This document shows positions 32,795 through 41,466 of a stretch of DNA of 64,000 nt, piece after piece. The notes beneath the pieces are model-generated. The model had not been told where the DNA came from and searched no databases. It worked only from the letters and a program-made list of their open reading frames with translations. The DNA is taken from contig NZ_JARZAG010000004.1 of the NCBI RefSeq assembly GCF_029892155.1, positions 62,001 through 126,000 on the forward strand. Direction: 5' to 3'. The DNA comes from Kitasatospora sp. GAS204B (GTDB lineage: Bacteria > Actinomycetota > Actinomycetes > Streptomycetales > Streptomycetaceae). Positions within the stretch are counted from its first letter, which is position 1. Every line of letters begins with the position of its first letter. The position numbers and the translations under genes were made by a program.

Positions 32795-33505
32795 TCACGC
32801 CCCGGCCCTGCCCAGCAGCACGCCCGCCAGGTAGGTGACCGCCATAGCGAGGCCGCCGCCCAGCACGTTGCGCGCCACCGAGGGCCGCACCGGCGCCTCG
32901 CCCAGCCGAGCGCCCGCCCAGCCGGTGAGCAGCAGCGCGCAGAGCACCGCCGCCACCGTGACGGGCACCCGCAGCCCGGCCGGCGGCAGCACGATCGCCA
33001 GCAGCGGCAGCAGCGCGCCGATCGTGAACGAGACGAAGCTGGCCCAGGCCGCGTGCCAGGGGTTGACGATCTGCTCGGGGTCGATGCCCAGCTCGACCCG
33101 GGCGTGCGCCGTCAGCGCGTCCCGGGCGGTGTACTGCTCGGCGACCTCCCTGGCCAGCTCGGGGGTCAGCCCGCGCTCCTCGAAGAGCCCGGTCAGCTCC
33201 ACCAGTTCGGCGTCCGGCTGCTCGGCCAGCTCGCGCTCCTCGACCGCGAGCGCCGCCCGCTCGGAGTCCCGCTGGGCGCTCACCGAGACGTACTCGCCGG
33301 AGGCCATCGAGAGCGAGCCCGCCAGCAGCCCGGCCAGCCCCGCGGTCAGCAGCGTGTTGGCCGACGAGGTCGCGCCGGCCACCCCGACCACCAGGCCGGC
33401 GGTCGACACGATCCCGTCATTGGCCCCGAGCACGCCGGCCCGCAGCCAGTTCAGCCTGCTGCTCAGGCTGCCGGCGTGGTTCTCCGCGTGCCCGATCTCG
33501 TCCAT
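32795..33505 (-). CDS. VIT1/CCC1-family iron/manganese transporter
   Basis: A 236-residue membrane protein of the VIT1/CCC1 family. The first helix carries LRAGVLGANDGIVSTAGLVVGVAGA, and the second the SLSMASGEYVSVSAQRDSE motif that starts the cytosolic metal-binding domain (with Glu-rich helices ~80-140). Three more helices follow. These proteins move Fe(II) or Mn(II) out of the cytosol. The ATG start has no good ribosome site; an AAGACT 6 nt upstream may mean a leaderless message. It lies 83 bp downstream of the flavinylation genes, in the same orientation. Confidence 0.9.
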   Translation of the reverse strand: MDEIGHAENHAGSLSSRLNWLRAGVLGANDGIVSTAGLVVGVAGATSSANTLLTAGLAGLLAGSLSMASGEYVSVSAQRDSERAALAVEERELAEQPDAELVELTGLFEERGLTPELAREVAEQYTARDALTAHARVELGIDPEQIVNPWHAAWASFVSFTIGALLPLLAIVLPPAGLRVPVTVAAVLCALLLTGWAGARLGEAPVRPSVARNVLGGGLAMAVTYLAGVLLGRAGA

Positions 33506-33588
33506 CGCCTCAGTCTTGCCACAGCCGCCGCCCCGAAACCCTGATCCGGCGCGGTCGCGGCGTGTCGTGCTGCCGGACGGTCGCCGGC

Positions 33589-34350
33589 TCAGCTCACCAG
33601 ATGGCGCGCCACGCCGGGGGTGCCGAGGCGGCGGCCGTCCGGCAGCACCGCCAGGGCCTCGTACCCGTCCTTGGCCGTCACCCAGTCCAGCGCCCGCAGC
33701 GGGCCCATCGCGAAGGCGGCGGTGGCGTAGGCGTCGGTGCGGGCCAGCCGGGGGCCGATCAAGCTGAGCGAGAGCAGGCCGCGCGCGGGGCGGTCGGCCT
33801 TCGGGTCGATGATGTGCTCGCCGCGCTCGGCCGTCCCGGAGGTGGCCACCGCGAAGCCGTCGGCCCGCGCGTCCTCGCTCAGCACCGCGGCCAGCTGCCC
33901 GGCCCGGGTCGGGTCGGCGACGCCCACCCGCCACGGCCGTCCGGGCGCCGCCTGGCCCCTGGTCTGCACATCGCCGCCGCCGGTCACGCTGTGGTGCCGG
34001 TAGCCGGCCGCCAGCAGCAGCTCCGAGGCCCGCTCGATCGCCCAGCCCTTCACCCAGCCGGACGGGTCCAGCCGCCCGCCCGGGCGCGCGGTGAACCAGC
34101 CGCCGGTCTCGGTGGCGACGGCCGCGCAGTGCTCCAGGGCCTCGCCGACCAGCGGGTCGCACTGGCGCAGCGTCAGCTCGCCGCGGCCCAGCCGGCTGAT
34201 CTCGCTGCCGGGCAGGTAGGTGGAGAAGAGGGCGTCCAGCCGGTGCAGTTCGGCGAGCGCGGGCCCCAGGATGCCCGGTTGCCCCGGCTCGGCGTCGCGC
34301 ACCGCGAAGGAGAAGACGGTGCCCATCGCCGCCTCCGCGTGCGTCAGCAT
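33589..34350 (-). CDS. apbE: FAD:protein FMN transferase (ApbE)
   Basis: A 253-residue ApbE-family enzyme without an obvious signal peptide. It shows MGTVFSFAVRD at the start, the GSEISRL motif, GWVKGWAIERA, TGGGDVQTRG and the metal/FAD site around TSGTAERGEHIIDP and TDAYATAAFAMG. It attaches FMN covalently to Thr in a target motif; the adjacent FMN-binding protein offers exactly such a motif. The ATG overlaps the stop of that gene (TGATG), so the two are translationally coupled. The usual ApbE is about 300-350 residues, so this is a short form. Confidence 0.9.
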   Translation of the reverse strand: MLTHAEAAMGTVFSFAVRDAEPGQPGILGPALAELHRLDALFSTYLPGSEISRLGRGELTLRQCDPLVGEALEHCAAVATETGGWFTARPGGRLDPSGWVKGWAIERASELLLAAGYRHHSVTGGGDVQTRGQAAPGRPWRVGVADPTRAGQLAAVLSEDARADGFAVATSGTAERGEHIIDPKADRPARGLLSLSLIGPRLARTDAYATAAFAMGPLRALDWVTAKDGYEALAVLPDGRRLGTPGVARHLVS

Positions 34351-34862
34351 CAGTGCACGCCGGCCTGGTCGAGGGCGCTCTGCAGGGAGCGGGTGTAGCC
34401 GTCGCTGGTGTAGGTGGCGCCGGAGACCGAGTCGATCCGGGCGTTCCCGGCGGCGATCGCCTCCTGGTTCAGCTGGGGGAGCGCGTAGCTGTTGATCTCC
34501 TCGTCGCGGTTGGACTCGCTGGGGTACTGGAGCACGTCGACCTTGCTGAGCTTGCCGCCGGTGAGGGTGATCCGGACCTGGACCGGGCCGTACCGGGTGT
34601 CGACGGGGCTGCCGGTGACGGTCCTGGTCCCGCCGCCGCTCGCGGCACTGCCGGCGGCGCTCGGGCTCGGGCTCCCACCGGTGCTCGGGGCCGTGCCCGA
34701 GCCGGTGCCGCCGCTCGACGGCTGATCGGCCGGCGTCGCGGCCCCGGTGTCCGAGGAGATCACCGGCAGGCTCTGCGCGGAGGCGCTGCCGTGCGGCTTG
34801 AGGGCGAGCAGCAGCACCACGCCGGCCGCCGTGGCCGCGGTGGTGACGATGGTTCGGCGCAT
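34350..34862 (-). CDS. Exported FMN-binding protein, ApbE substrate
   Basis: A 170-residue protein. A membrane/signal segment (residues 5-21) is followed by a Ser/Gly/Pro/Thr-rich linker (~30-85) and a C-terminal FMN_bind domain (YGPVQVRITLTGGKLSKVDVLQYP ... DSVSGATYTS). Thr150 in SGAT is the expected site of covalent FMN attachment. It would carry electrons outside the membrane, receiving them from the ferric-reductase-like protein encoded 14 bp upstream. The domain is a single copy. Confidence 0.9.
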   Translation of the reverse strand: MRRTIVTTAATAAGVVLLLALKPHGSASAQSLPVISSDTGAATPADQPSSGGTGSGTAPSTGGSPSPSAAGSAASGGGTRTVTGSPVDTRYGPVQVRITLTGGKLSKVDVLQYPSESNRDEEINSYALPQLNQEAIAAGNARIDSVSGATYTSDGYTRSLQSALDQAGVH

Positions 34863-34876
34863 CGGCTCAGGCTCCT

Positions 34877-36253
34877 TCAGAAGACGAACGACTCATGGTG
34901 GATCCGCCGGCGCGGCACCCCCGCCGCGCACAGCGCCGTGATCACGGCGGTGGTGAACTCCTCGGGACCGCAGACGAAGACCTCGTGCCCGGTCAGCTGC
35001 GGTACCAGTCGCTTCAACCGCGGCGCCGTGAACGGATCGCCCACCTGCGAGCGCCGCCCCAGCAGGAAGTTCAGCTTCGCCCGTCGCCGTGCCGCCACCG
35101 CCTCCAGTTCCTCGCGGAACAGCACGTCCTGCTCGCTGCGGGCCCGGTAGAGCAGGGTCAGCTCGCCGGGCCGGGCGGGCAGCGTCTCGAAGAGCGCGCG
35201 GATCGGCGTGATCCCGACGCCGGCCGCGATCAGCAGCACCTTGCGGGCACCGCGCCGGCGCGCGGTGAACGCCCCGTACGGGCCCTCCGCCCGCACCCGC
35301 ACGCCGGGGCGCAGCGCCGCCACCGCCCCGCTGTGCCCGCCCAGGTCCTTCACGGTGAAGCGCAGGAAGCGCGGGTGCGGCGGCGCCGAGAGCGAGTACG
35401 GGTTGGCCGCCCAGCGCAGTCCCGGCACCAGGAACTGCAGGCGGAAGAACTGCCCGGGCTCGCAGCGCAGTTCGTCCAGCCGCTCGCCGGTCAGGTAGAC
35501 CGACACCACCCCGGGCGCCTCGGGGCGCACCTCGGCGATCCGCAGCCGGTGCCGGCGGTCGCTCAGGAACGGCACCACCAGCCGGAACCAGCCCAGCAGC
35601 GCGAAGGATCCCAGGTAGAGCGCCCACCAGCCGAGCATCCCGACGCCCTGGTTCAGGTCGGCGCCGTTGGTCAGCTGGTGGGCGAAGGCCAGCGCGATCG
35701 CCAGGTAGGTCGCCAGGTGCAGGTAGTACCAGGCCTCGTAGCTCAGCCGGCGGCGGGCGGCCCGGGCCGAGACCGCGCCGGTGCCGAGCAGCAGCAGGGT
35801 GCCGAAGGTCGCCTTGAGCATGTCCGGGTAGTGGAAGACCAGTTGCACGCTCTCGGGGACCACCCCGGTGTGCGCGGTCAGCGCGTACCCCCAGATCACC
35901 GTCAGCACGTGCACGGTGACCAGGCCGACCAGGTAGCGCCCGCCGAGCGCGTGCCAGCGGGCCAGCCGGTCGGCGCCCACCTCGCGCTCCAGCACCGGGA
36001 TCCGGGCCATCAGCAGGAGCAGCACCGGCGCCGCGTAGCCGGCCAGCAGCCCGGTGATCCGGGCCGCGCCGGTCAGCCACTCGGCGGACCCGGTGACCGC
36101 GAAGGTGTCCCGCCACCAGAGCGCCAGCACGGCCGCGGCGCCCGCGGCGATCAGCACCGGCACCAGCGTGGCCAGGTCGACGGTGACCGAGTCGTGGGTC
36201 GCCGCGGGCGTGGGTGCGGCACGGCGTGCGCGGCGGTGGGTGGCGGTGCTCAC
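34877..36253 (-). CDS. Ferric-reductase-like membrane oxidoreductase with FAD/NAD(P)H domains
   Basis: A 458-residue protein. Six or so helices form a ferric-reductase-like haem-binding region (RWHALGGRYLVGLVTVH and WYYLHLATYLAIALAFAHQ give paired His ligands). The C-terminal half is a ferredoxin-NADP reductase module: RWAANPYSLSAPP for FAD, GVGITPIRALFE for the nucleotide, and FVCGPEEFTTA and HHESFVF at the end. It should take electrons from NAD(P)H through the membrane to the adjacent FMN-binding protein. GTG start with GGAGGAG 8 nt upstream. The genes form a compact operon with apbE. Confidence 0.9.
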   Translation of the reverse strand: MSTATHRRARRAAPTPAATHDSVTVDLATLVPVLIAAGAAAVLALWWRDTFAVTGSAEWLTGAARITGLLAGYAAPVLLLLMARIPVLEREVGADRLARWHALGGRYLVGLVTVHVLTVIWGYALTAHTGVVPESVQLVFHYPDMLKATFGTLLLLGTGAVSARAARRRLSYEAWYYLHLATYLAIALAFAHQLTNGADLNQGVGMLGWWALYLGSFALLGWFRLVVPFLSDRRHRLRIAEVRPEAPGVVSVYLTGERLDELRCEPGQFFRLQFLVPGLRWAANPYSLSAPPHPRFLRFTVKDLGGHSGAVAALRPGVRVRAEGPYGAFTARRRGARKVLLIAAGVGITPIRALFETLPARPGELTLLYRARSEQDVLFREELEAVAARRRAKLNFLLGRRSQVGDPFTAPRLKRLVPQLTGHEVFVCGPEEFTTAVITALCAAGVPRRRIHHESFVF

Positions 36254-36480
36254 CAGCGGTTCTCCTCCGATCGGGACATCGCCACCCTGCCACCGGAAGC
36301 TATCAATTCGCTCTGAACCCGAACGGCCTTCGGCCGGGAGATCCGGCGTCTGCGCAGGTCAGAGCGGTATGGCCGGGCCGGGGATCTCACGGCATTCTCA
36401 TCGGGCACCCGCAGACTGCCCAGGGTCCGGGAGAATGTCCGGACCTGCCGCCCTCTCACCTTCTTCCTTGAACGGACCCC

Positions 36481-37176
36481 ATGACCACCCCACGCCGCAT
36501 CCTGGTCGTCGACGACGAGCCCGATCTGGTCGAGGTGCTCTGCGGCGCGCTGCGCTACGAGGGCTGGCAGGCCCGCGGCGCCGCCACCGGGCGCGCGGCC
36601 GTGGCCGCCGCGCTCGACTGGGCGCCGGACGCCGTGGTGCTCGACATGATGCTCCCCGACCTGGACGGTCTGGCGGTGCTCGCCCGGATCCACGCCGAGC
36701 GCCCCGAGGTCCGGGTGCTCTTCCTGACCGCCCGGGACGCCGTGGAGGACCGGATCGCGGGGATCACCGCCGGCGGCGACGACTACGTGACCAAGCCGTT
36801 CAGCCTGGCCGAGGTGGTCGCCCGGCTGCGCGGCCTGCTGCGCCGGGTCGAGCCGGCGCCCGGGCCGCCGCCGGGGGAGGCCCTGGTGCTGGGGGACCTG
36901 GTACTGGTCGAGTCCGCCCGCGAGGTCACCCGGGGTGGGGTGCCGATCGAGCTGAGCCCCACCGAGTTCGCGCTGCTGCAGCACCTGATGAGCCACCCGC
37001 GCCAGGTGCTGAGCAAGGCCCAGCTGCTGGACGCCGTCTGGTCCTACGACTTCGGCGGCCGGGCCCACGTGGTGGAGCTCTACATCAGCTACCTGCGCAA
37101 GAAGATCGACGCCGGGCGGCCGCCGATGATCCACACCGTCCGGGGCGCCGGCTACCTGATCAAGCCCGCGCCGTGA
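36481..37176 (+). CDS. OmpR/PhoB-family response regulator
   Basis: A 231-residue regulator. The receiver domain has the acidic pair D11/D12, phospho-acceptor D55 (VLDMMLP), T83 and K105 (TKPF). A winged-helix DNA-binding domain (TEFALLQHLMSHPRQVLSKAQLL ... VELYISYLRKKI) ends the protein. All phosphorylation residues are present, so it should be conventional. It is divergent from the flavinylation operon, with a 227-bp gap, and couples to the kinase by a GTGA overlap. The shared regulatory region makes the flavinylation genes a natural target. Confidence 0.93.
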   Translation: MTTPRRILVVDDEPDLVEVLCGALRYEGWQARGAATGRAAVAAALDWAPDAVVLDMMLPDLDGLAVLARIHAERPEVRVLFLTARDAVEDRIAGITAGGDDYVTKPFSLAEVVARLRGLLRRVEPAPGPPPGEALVLGDLVLVESAREVTRGGVPIELSPTEFALLQHLMSHPRQVLSKAQLLDAVWSYDFGGRAHVVELYISYLRKKIDAGRPPMIHTVRGAGYLIKPAP

Positions 37177-38684
37177 CGCGGCCGTCCCCACGCGCGCTGT
37201 GCGCCCGGCTCCTGCCCCGCACGCTCCGCGCCCGGGTCTTCCCCCGCACGCTCCGGACCCGTCTGATCGCCGGCCTGGCCGCACTGCTGCTGGTGATCTT
37301 CGCCGGGGTGGGCCTGGCCGTCACCACCGCCCTGCAGCACTACCTGCTCGCCCGGCTCGACCAGCAACTCGCCGACACCGGTGGCCGTTACGCCGCCAGC
37401 CTGGAGCACAACGCCAAGGCCGACACGGCCAGCCACGACACCCGGGCCCAGTCGCCCGGCACCTTCGGCGCCCGGCTGCTGGACGGCATCGTCACCGAGG
37501 CCGGCGTGGTCGACGGGGACGCGGACGACGCGGCGGTGGCCGCCGGGATCGCCCCCGCCGACACCGACGACCAGGTCGAGCTGAGCCCCGCCGAACAGCG
37601 CACCCTGGCCGCCCTGCCGGTGGCCGGCCCGGCCCGCACCGCCGACCTGGCCGGCCTCGGCGACTACCGGGTCCGCGCGGTGGCCGGCGGGGACGGCGAC
37701 GTGCTGGTCACCGGCCTGCCGCTGCGCCAACTCAAGGACACCGTGCACCAGGTGATCATCCTCGAGGTCACCGTCTACGGCGCCGCCCTGGCCCTGGCCG
37801 GGCTGGCCGGCGCGCTCTGGGTACGGCTCGCGCTGCGCCCGTTGGACCGGATCGCCGACACCGCCGAGCGGGTCAGCGCTCTGCCGCTGGCCCGCGGCGA
37901 GGTGGTGCTGACCGAGCGGGTGCCGCCGGCCGCCGCCGACCCGGACACCGAGGCCGGTCGGGTGGGCCTGGCCCTCAACCGGATGCTCGGCCACGTCGAG
38001 GACGCCCTCGCCCAGCGGCATGCCCTCGAGGACCGGTTGCGCTCCTTCGCCGCCGACGCGGGGCACGAACTGCGCACCCCCGTGGCCACCGTGCGCGGCC
38101 ACGCCGAACTGGCGCTGCGCCACCCCGAGCCGATCGCCGCGCCGGTCCGGCACGCCCTGAACCGGATCGAGGCCGAGGCCGCCCGGATGGGCACCATCGT
38201 CGACGACCTGCTGCTGCTCGCCCGGCTGGACGCCGGCCGCCCGTTGGCCGCCACCGACGTCGACCTCACCCGAATCGTCCTGGACTGCACCGACGATGCC
38301 CGCGCCGCCGCCCCCACCCACCACTGGCGCCTGGACCTGCCCCCCGACCCCGTCGTGCTCACCGGCGACGAGGACCGCCTGCGCCAACTCCTCGCCAACC
38401 TGCTGGCCAACGCCCACCGGCACACCCCGCCCGGCAGCACCGTCACCCTCGCGCTGACCCGCCACCGCCTGACCGTCACCGACGACGGCCCCGGCGTGCC
38501 CGCCGACCTGGCGCCGCACATCTTCGACCGCTTCGTCCGCGGCGATCAGACCCGCTCCCGCAGCACGGGCACCACGGGGCTCGGGCTGGCCATCGCGCGC
38601 GCGATCGCGGTGGCGCACGGCGGGAACCTGACGCTGAGTCAGCTCGACGGCGGCGGTGCGCGGTTCGTGCTGACGCTGCCCTGA
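37173..38684 (+). CDS. Sensor histidine kinase
   Basis: A 503-residue kinase. A basic leader with two similar Pro-Arg-Thr-Leu-Arg elements precedes helix 1 (~31-53). A periplasmic-side sensor region (~55-190) of no known domain has acidic stretches. Helix 2 (~192-216) leads to HAMP, then HisKA with H297 in AGHELRTP, and an HATPase domain (NLLANAHRHTP, DDGPGVP, GTTGLGLAIARAI). It is translationally coupled to the response regulator. The signal could be redox or metal-related given the neighbours, but this is only inference. Confidence 0.92.
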   Translation: MTRPSPRALCARLLPRTLRARVFPRTLRTRLIAGLAALLLVIFAGVGLAVTTALQHYLLARLDQQLADTGGRYAASLEHNAKADTASHDTRAQSPGTFGARLLDGIVTEAGVVDGDADDAAVAAGIAPADTDDQVELSPAEQRTLAALPVAGPARTADLAGLGDYRVRAVAGGDGDVLVTGLPLRQLKDTVHQVIILEVTVYGAALALAGLAGALWVRLALRPLDRIADTAERVSALPLARGEVVLTERVPPAAADPDTEAGRVGLALNRMLGHVEDALAQRHALEDRLRSFAADAGHELRTPVATVRGHAELALRHPEPIAAPVRHALNRIEAEAARMGTIVDDLLLLARLDAGRPLAATDVDLTRIVLDCTDDARAAAPTHHWRLDLPPDPVVLTGDEDRLRQLLANLLANAHRHTPPGSTVTLALTRHRLTVTDDGPGVPADLAPHIFDRFVRGDQTRSRSTGTTGLGLAIARAIAVAHGGNLTLSQLDGGGARFVLTLP

Positions 38685-38698
38685 CACGGGCCGCACGC

Positions 38699-38738
38699 CA
38701 GTCGGCCCCCGGACGCGATCGCGTCCGGGGGCCGACTG
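38699..38738. terminator. Perfect 40-bp palindromic terminator
   Basis: The 40 bases from 38699 read identically on both strands (two 20-bp arms, centre GCGATCGC). It lies 14 bp after the histidine-kinase stop and 13 bp before the end of the convergent pepN gene, and can terminate both transcripts. Confidence 0.85.
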
Positions 38739-38751
38739 CACTGCGGGATCG

Positions 38752-41334
38752 TCAGGCGTGCGCGCCGGCCTCACGGTCCGCCGCCCGCGCGGTCAGCGAC
38801 CGCTCCACGCCCGCGCGCGACTCCACCACCAGCCGCGCCAGCGCCGGGGCCGGCTCGGCGTCGGCCAGCCACGCGTCGGTGGCCGCCAGGGTCTCGCGCG
38901 ACACCTGGTAGCTCGGGTAGAGCCCGATGACGAGCTGCTGCGCGATCTCGTGGCTGCGGGTCTCCCAGACGTCCTTCAGCGCCGCGAAGTACCGGTCCAC
39001 GTAAGGGGCCAGCAGCTCGCGCTGGTCGGCGACGTTGAAGCCGCTGATCACCGCGTCCTGGACGTAGTTGGTCAGCGCGTCCGAGTCGATGACCGAGGCC
39101 CAGGCCTCGGCCTTGGCCTCGGCCGTCGGGCGGGCGGCGCGGCAGGTCGCGGCCTTCTCCTGGCCGGCGGCGGTGTTGTCGCGGGCCAGCTCGGCGTCGA
39201 TCGCCGCGTCGTCCGCCTGGCCGACGGCGACCAGGCGGGTGAGCAGGTCCCAGCGCAGGTCGGTGTCGACGGCCAGGCCCGGCACCTCGATGGTGCCCTC
39301 GAGCAGGCCGGCCAGCAGGGCGAGCTGCTCGGCGGAGCGGGCCACGGTGGCCAGCGCCTTCGCCCAGGCCAGCTGGTGGTCGCTGCCGGCCTCGGCGGCG
39401 CGCAGCCGCTCCTCGGCGGCGGCGGCCCAGCGGACCAGGCCCTGCTCGCGCCAGGCGGGGTCGGCGTAGAGCTCCAGGGCGAGCTTGACCTGGCGGTGCA
39501 CCGACTGGACCACGCCGATGTCGGACTCCTTCGGCAGCCCGGACAGCGCGAGCGCGAGGTAGTCGCGGGTGGCCATCTCGCCGTCGCGGGTCATGTCCCA
39601 GGCGGCGGCCCAGACCAGCGCACGCGGCAGCGGGTCGGCGAAGTCGCCCAGGTGCGCGGTGACCGCGGCGAGCGAGTCGGCGTCGAGCCGCAGCTTGGCG
39701 TAGGAGAGGTCGTCGTCGTTGAGCAGCACGACGGTCGGGCGCCGGCGGCCCACCAGCTCCGGGACGGCGGTGAGTTCGCCGTCCACGTCCAGCTCGATCC
39801 GGTCGGTGCGCACCAACTTGCCCTCGACCAGCGAGTAGCAGCCGATGGCGATCCGGTGCGGGCGCAGCGCGGCGACGCCCTTGGCGCCCTCGGGCAGCGC
39901 CGGCGCCTCCTGGCGGACGGCGAAGGCGGTGATCACGCCGTCGGCGTCCAGCTCCAGTTCGGGGCGCAGGACGTTGATCCCGGCGGTCTGCAGCCAGGCC
40001 GTGGACCAGGCCTTCAGGTCGCGGCCGCTGGCCTCCTCGAGCGCGCCGAGCAGGTCGGCGAGGGTGGTGTTGCCCCACGCGTGCCGCTTGAAGTAGGCCT
40101 GCACGCCCTGGAAGAAGGCGTCCTGGCCGACGTAGGCCACCAGCTGCTTGAGCACCGAGGCGCCCTTGGCGTAGGTGATGCCGTCGAAGTTGACCTGGAC
40201 GTCCTCCAGGTCGTTGATCTCGGCCATGATCGGGTGGGTCGAGGGCAGTTGGTCCTGCCGGTAGGCCCAGGTCTTCATCTGGTTGGCGAAGCTGGTCCAG
40301 CCGTTGGGCCACTTGGTGCCGGCCGGCTCGACCAGGGAGACCATCTCCGCGTAGGTGGCGAACGACTCGTTGAGCCAGAGGTCGTTCCACCACTCCATGG
40401 TGACCAGGTTGCCGAACCACATGTGGGCCAGCTCGTGCAGCACGGTGGTGGCGCGCTGCTCGTAGGCGGCGTCGGTCACCTTCGAGCGGAAGACGTACTG
40501 GTCGCGGAAGGTGACCGCGCCGGCGTTCTCCATCGCGCCGGCGTTGAACTCCGGGACGAAGAGCTGGTCGTACTTGTCGAACGGGTAGGCGAAGTCGAAC
40601 TTCTCCTGGAAGTACGTGAAGCCCTGCTTGGTGACGGCGAAGATCTCCTCGGCGTCCAGGAACTCCTTCAGCGACGGGCGGCAGTAGATGCCCAGCGGCA
40701 CCCGCTGCGCGCCGTCGGTGAACTCGTCGAAGACACCGACGTACGGGCCGGCGATGATCGCGGTGATGTAGCTGGAGATCCGCTTCGTGGGGGCGAACGT
40801 CCAGGTCTGCGTCTCGCCGTCGCCGACCGGCTCGGGGGTGGGGGAGTTGGAGACGACCACCCAGCCGCGCGGCGCCGTGACGGTGAAGGCGAAGGCCGCC
40901 TTCAGGTCGGGCTGCTCGAAGGAGGCGAACACCCGGCGGGCGTCCGGCACCTCGAACTGGCTGTACAGGTAGGTCTCGCCGTCCACCGGGTCGACGAAGC
41001 GGTGCAGGCCCTCGCCGCTGTTGGTGTACGCGCAGTCGGCGACCACCCGCAGCTCGTTCTCGGCGGCCAGGCCGGTCAGCGCGATCCGGCTGTCCGCGAA
41101 GGCGGCCGGATCCAGCTGCTCGCCGTTGAGCACGATCTCGTGCACGGTCGGAGCGACCAGGTCGATGAAGGTGGCTGCGCCCGGCTGCCTGGCGGTGAAC
41201 CGGACCACGGTGGTGGACCGGAAGGTGCCGCCTTCGCGGGCCGAGCTCAGGTCGAGCTCGATGTCGTACGCATCCACGTGGAGGAGCGCGGCCCGGGTGC
41301 GGGCCTCCTCACGGGTCAAGTTGGTGCCAGGCAC
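38752..41334 (-). CDS. pepN: Aminopeptidase N (M1 family)
   Basis: An 860-residue cytosolic zinc aminopeptidase. The exopeptidase motif GAMENAGAVTF and the zinc site HELAHMWFGNLVTMEWWNDLWLNESFA are intact, and a long helical C-terminal domain (ERAP1_C-like) follows. It removes N-terminal residues from peptides. The GTG giving PGTNLTREEARTRA is chosen because AAGGAG lies 8 nt upstream and actinobacterial homologues begin this way; a frame extending to 41382 is possible but lacks support. Confidence 0.94.
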   Translation of the reverse strand: MPGTNLTREEARTRAALLHVDAYDIELDLSSAREGGTFRSTTVVRFTARQPGAATFIDLVAPTVHEIVLNGEQLDPAAFADSRIALTGLAAENELRVVADCAYTNSGEGLHRFVDPVDGETYLYSQFEVPDARRVFASFEQPDLKAAFAFTVTAPRGWVVVSNSPTPEPVGDGETQTWTFAPTKRISSYITAIIAGPYVGVFDEFTDGAQRVPLGIYCRPSLKEFLDAEEIFAVTKQGFTYFQEKFDFAYPFDKYDQLFVPEFNAGAMENAGAVTFRDQYVFRSKVTDAAYEQRATTVLHELAHMWFGNLVTMEWWNDLWLNESFATYAEMVSLVEPAGTKWPNGWTSFANQMKTWAYRQDQLPSTHPIMAEINDLEDVQVNFDGITYAKGASVLKQLVAYVGQDAFFQGVQAYFKRHAWGNTTLADLLGALEEASGRDLKAWSTAWLQTAGINVLRPELELDADGVITAFAVRQEAPALPEGAKGVAALRPHRIAIGCYSLVEGKLVRTDRIELDVDGELTAVPELVGRRRPTVVLLNDDDLSYAKLRLDADSLAAVTAHLGDFADPLPRALVWAAAWDMTRDGEMATRDYLALALSGLPKESDIGVVQSVHRQVKLALELYADPAWREQGLVRWAAAAEERLRAAEAGSDHQLAWAKALATVARSAEQLALLAGLLEGTIEVPGLAVDTDLRWDLLTRLVAVGQADDAAIDAELARDNTAAGQEKAATCRAARPTAEAKAEAWASVIDSDALTNYVQDAVISGFNVADQRELLAPYVDRYFAALKDVWETRSHEIAQQLVIGLYPSYQVSRETLAATDAWLADAEPAPALARLVVESRAGVERSLTARAADREAGAHA

Positions 41335-41407
41335 TCGCAGGACTCCTTCGTCAGGCTTGTTGGCCCGATCCTCCCACGGCACCCGGCCGCGGCCCGAGCG
41401 GATTGTG

Positions 41408-41442
41408 CCGGAGCCCGCCGCGGCTTTCGCGACGGGCTCCGG
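41408..41442 (-). terminator. Stem-loop terminator after the PQQ-propeller gene
   Basis: A perfect 10-bp stem (41408-41417 with 41433-41442) with a 15-nt GC-rich loop lies in the gap between the pepN start and the end of the propeller gene, 25 bp downstream of the latter's stop. Confidence 0.7.
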
Positions 41443-41466
41443 TGACAGCCCCTAGGTGAGACCAGG

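Noticed and set aside
30262-32838. An 858-residue frame overlapping malQ on the same strand
   Set aside because: It is out of frame with the intact MalQ motifs and consists of low-complexity Arg/Pro/Gly/Ala.
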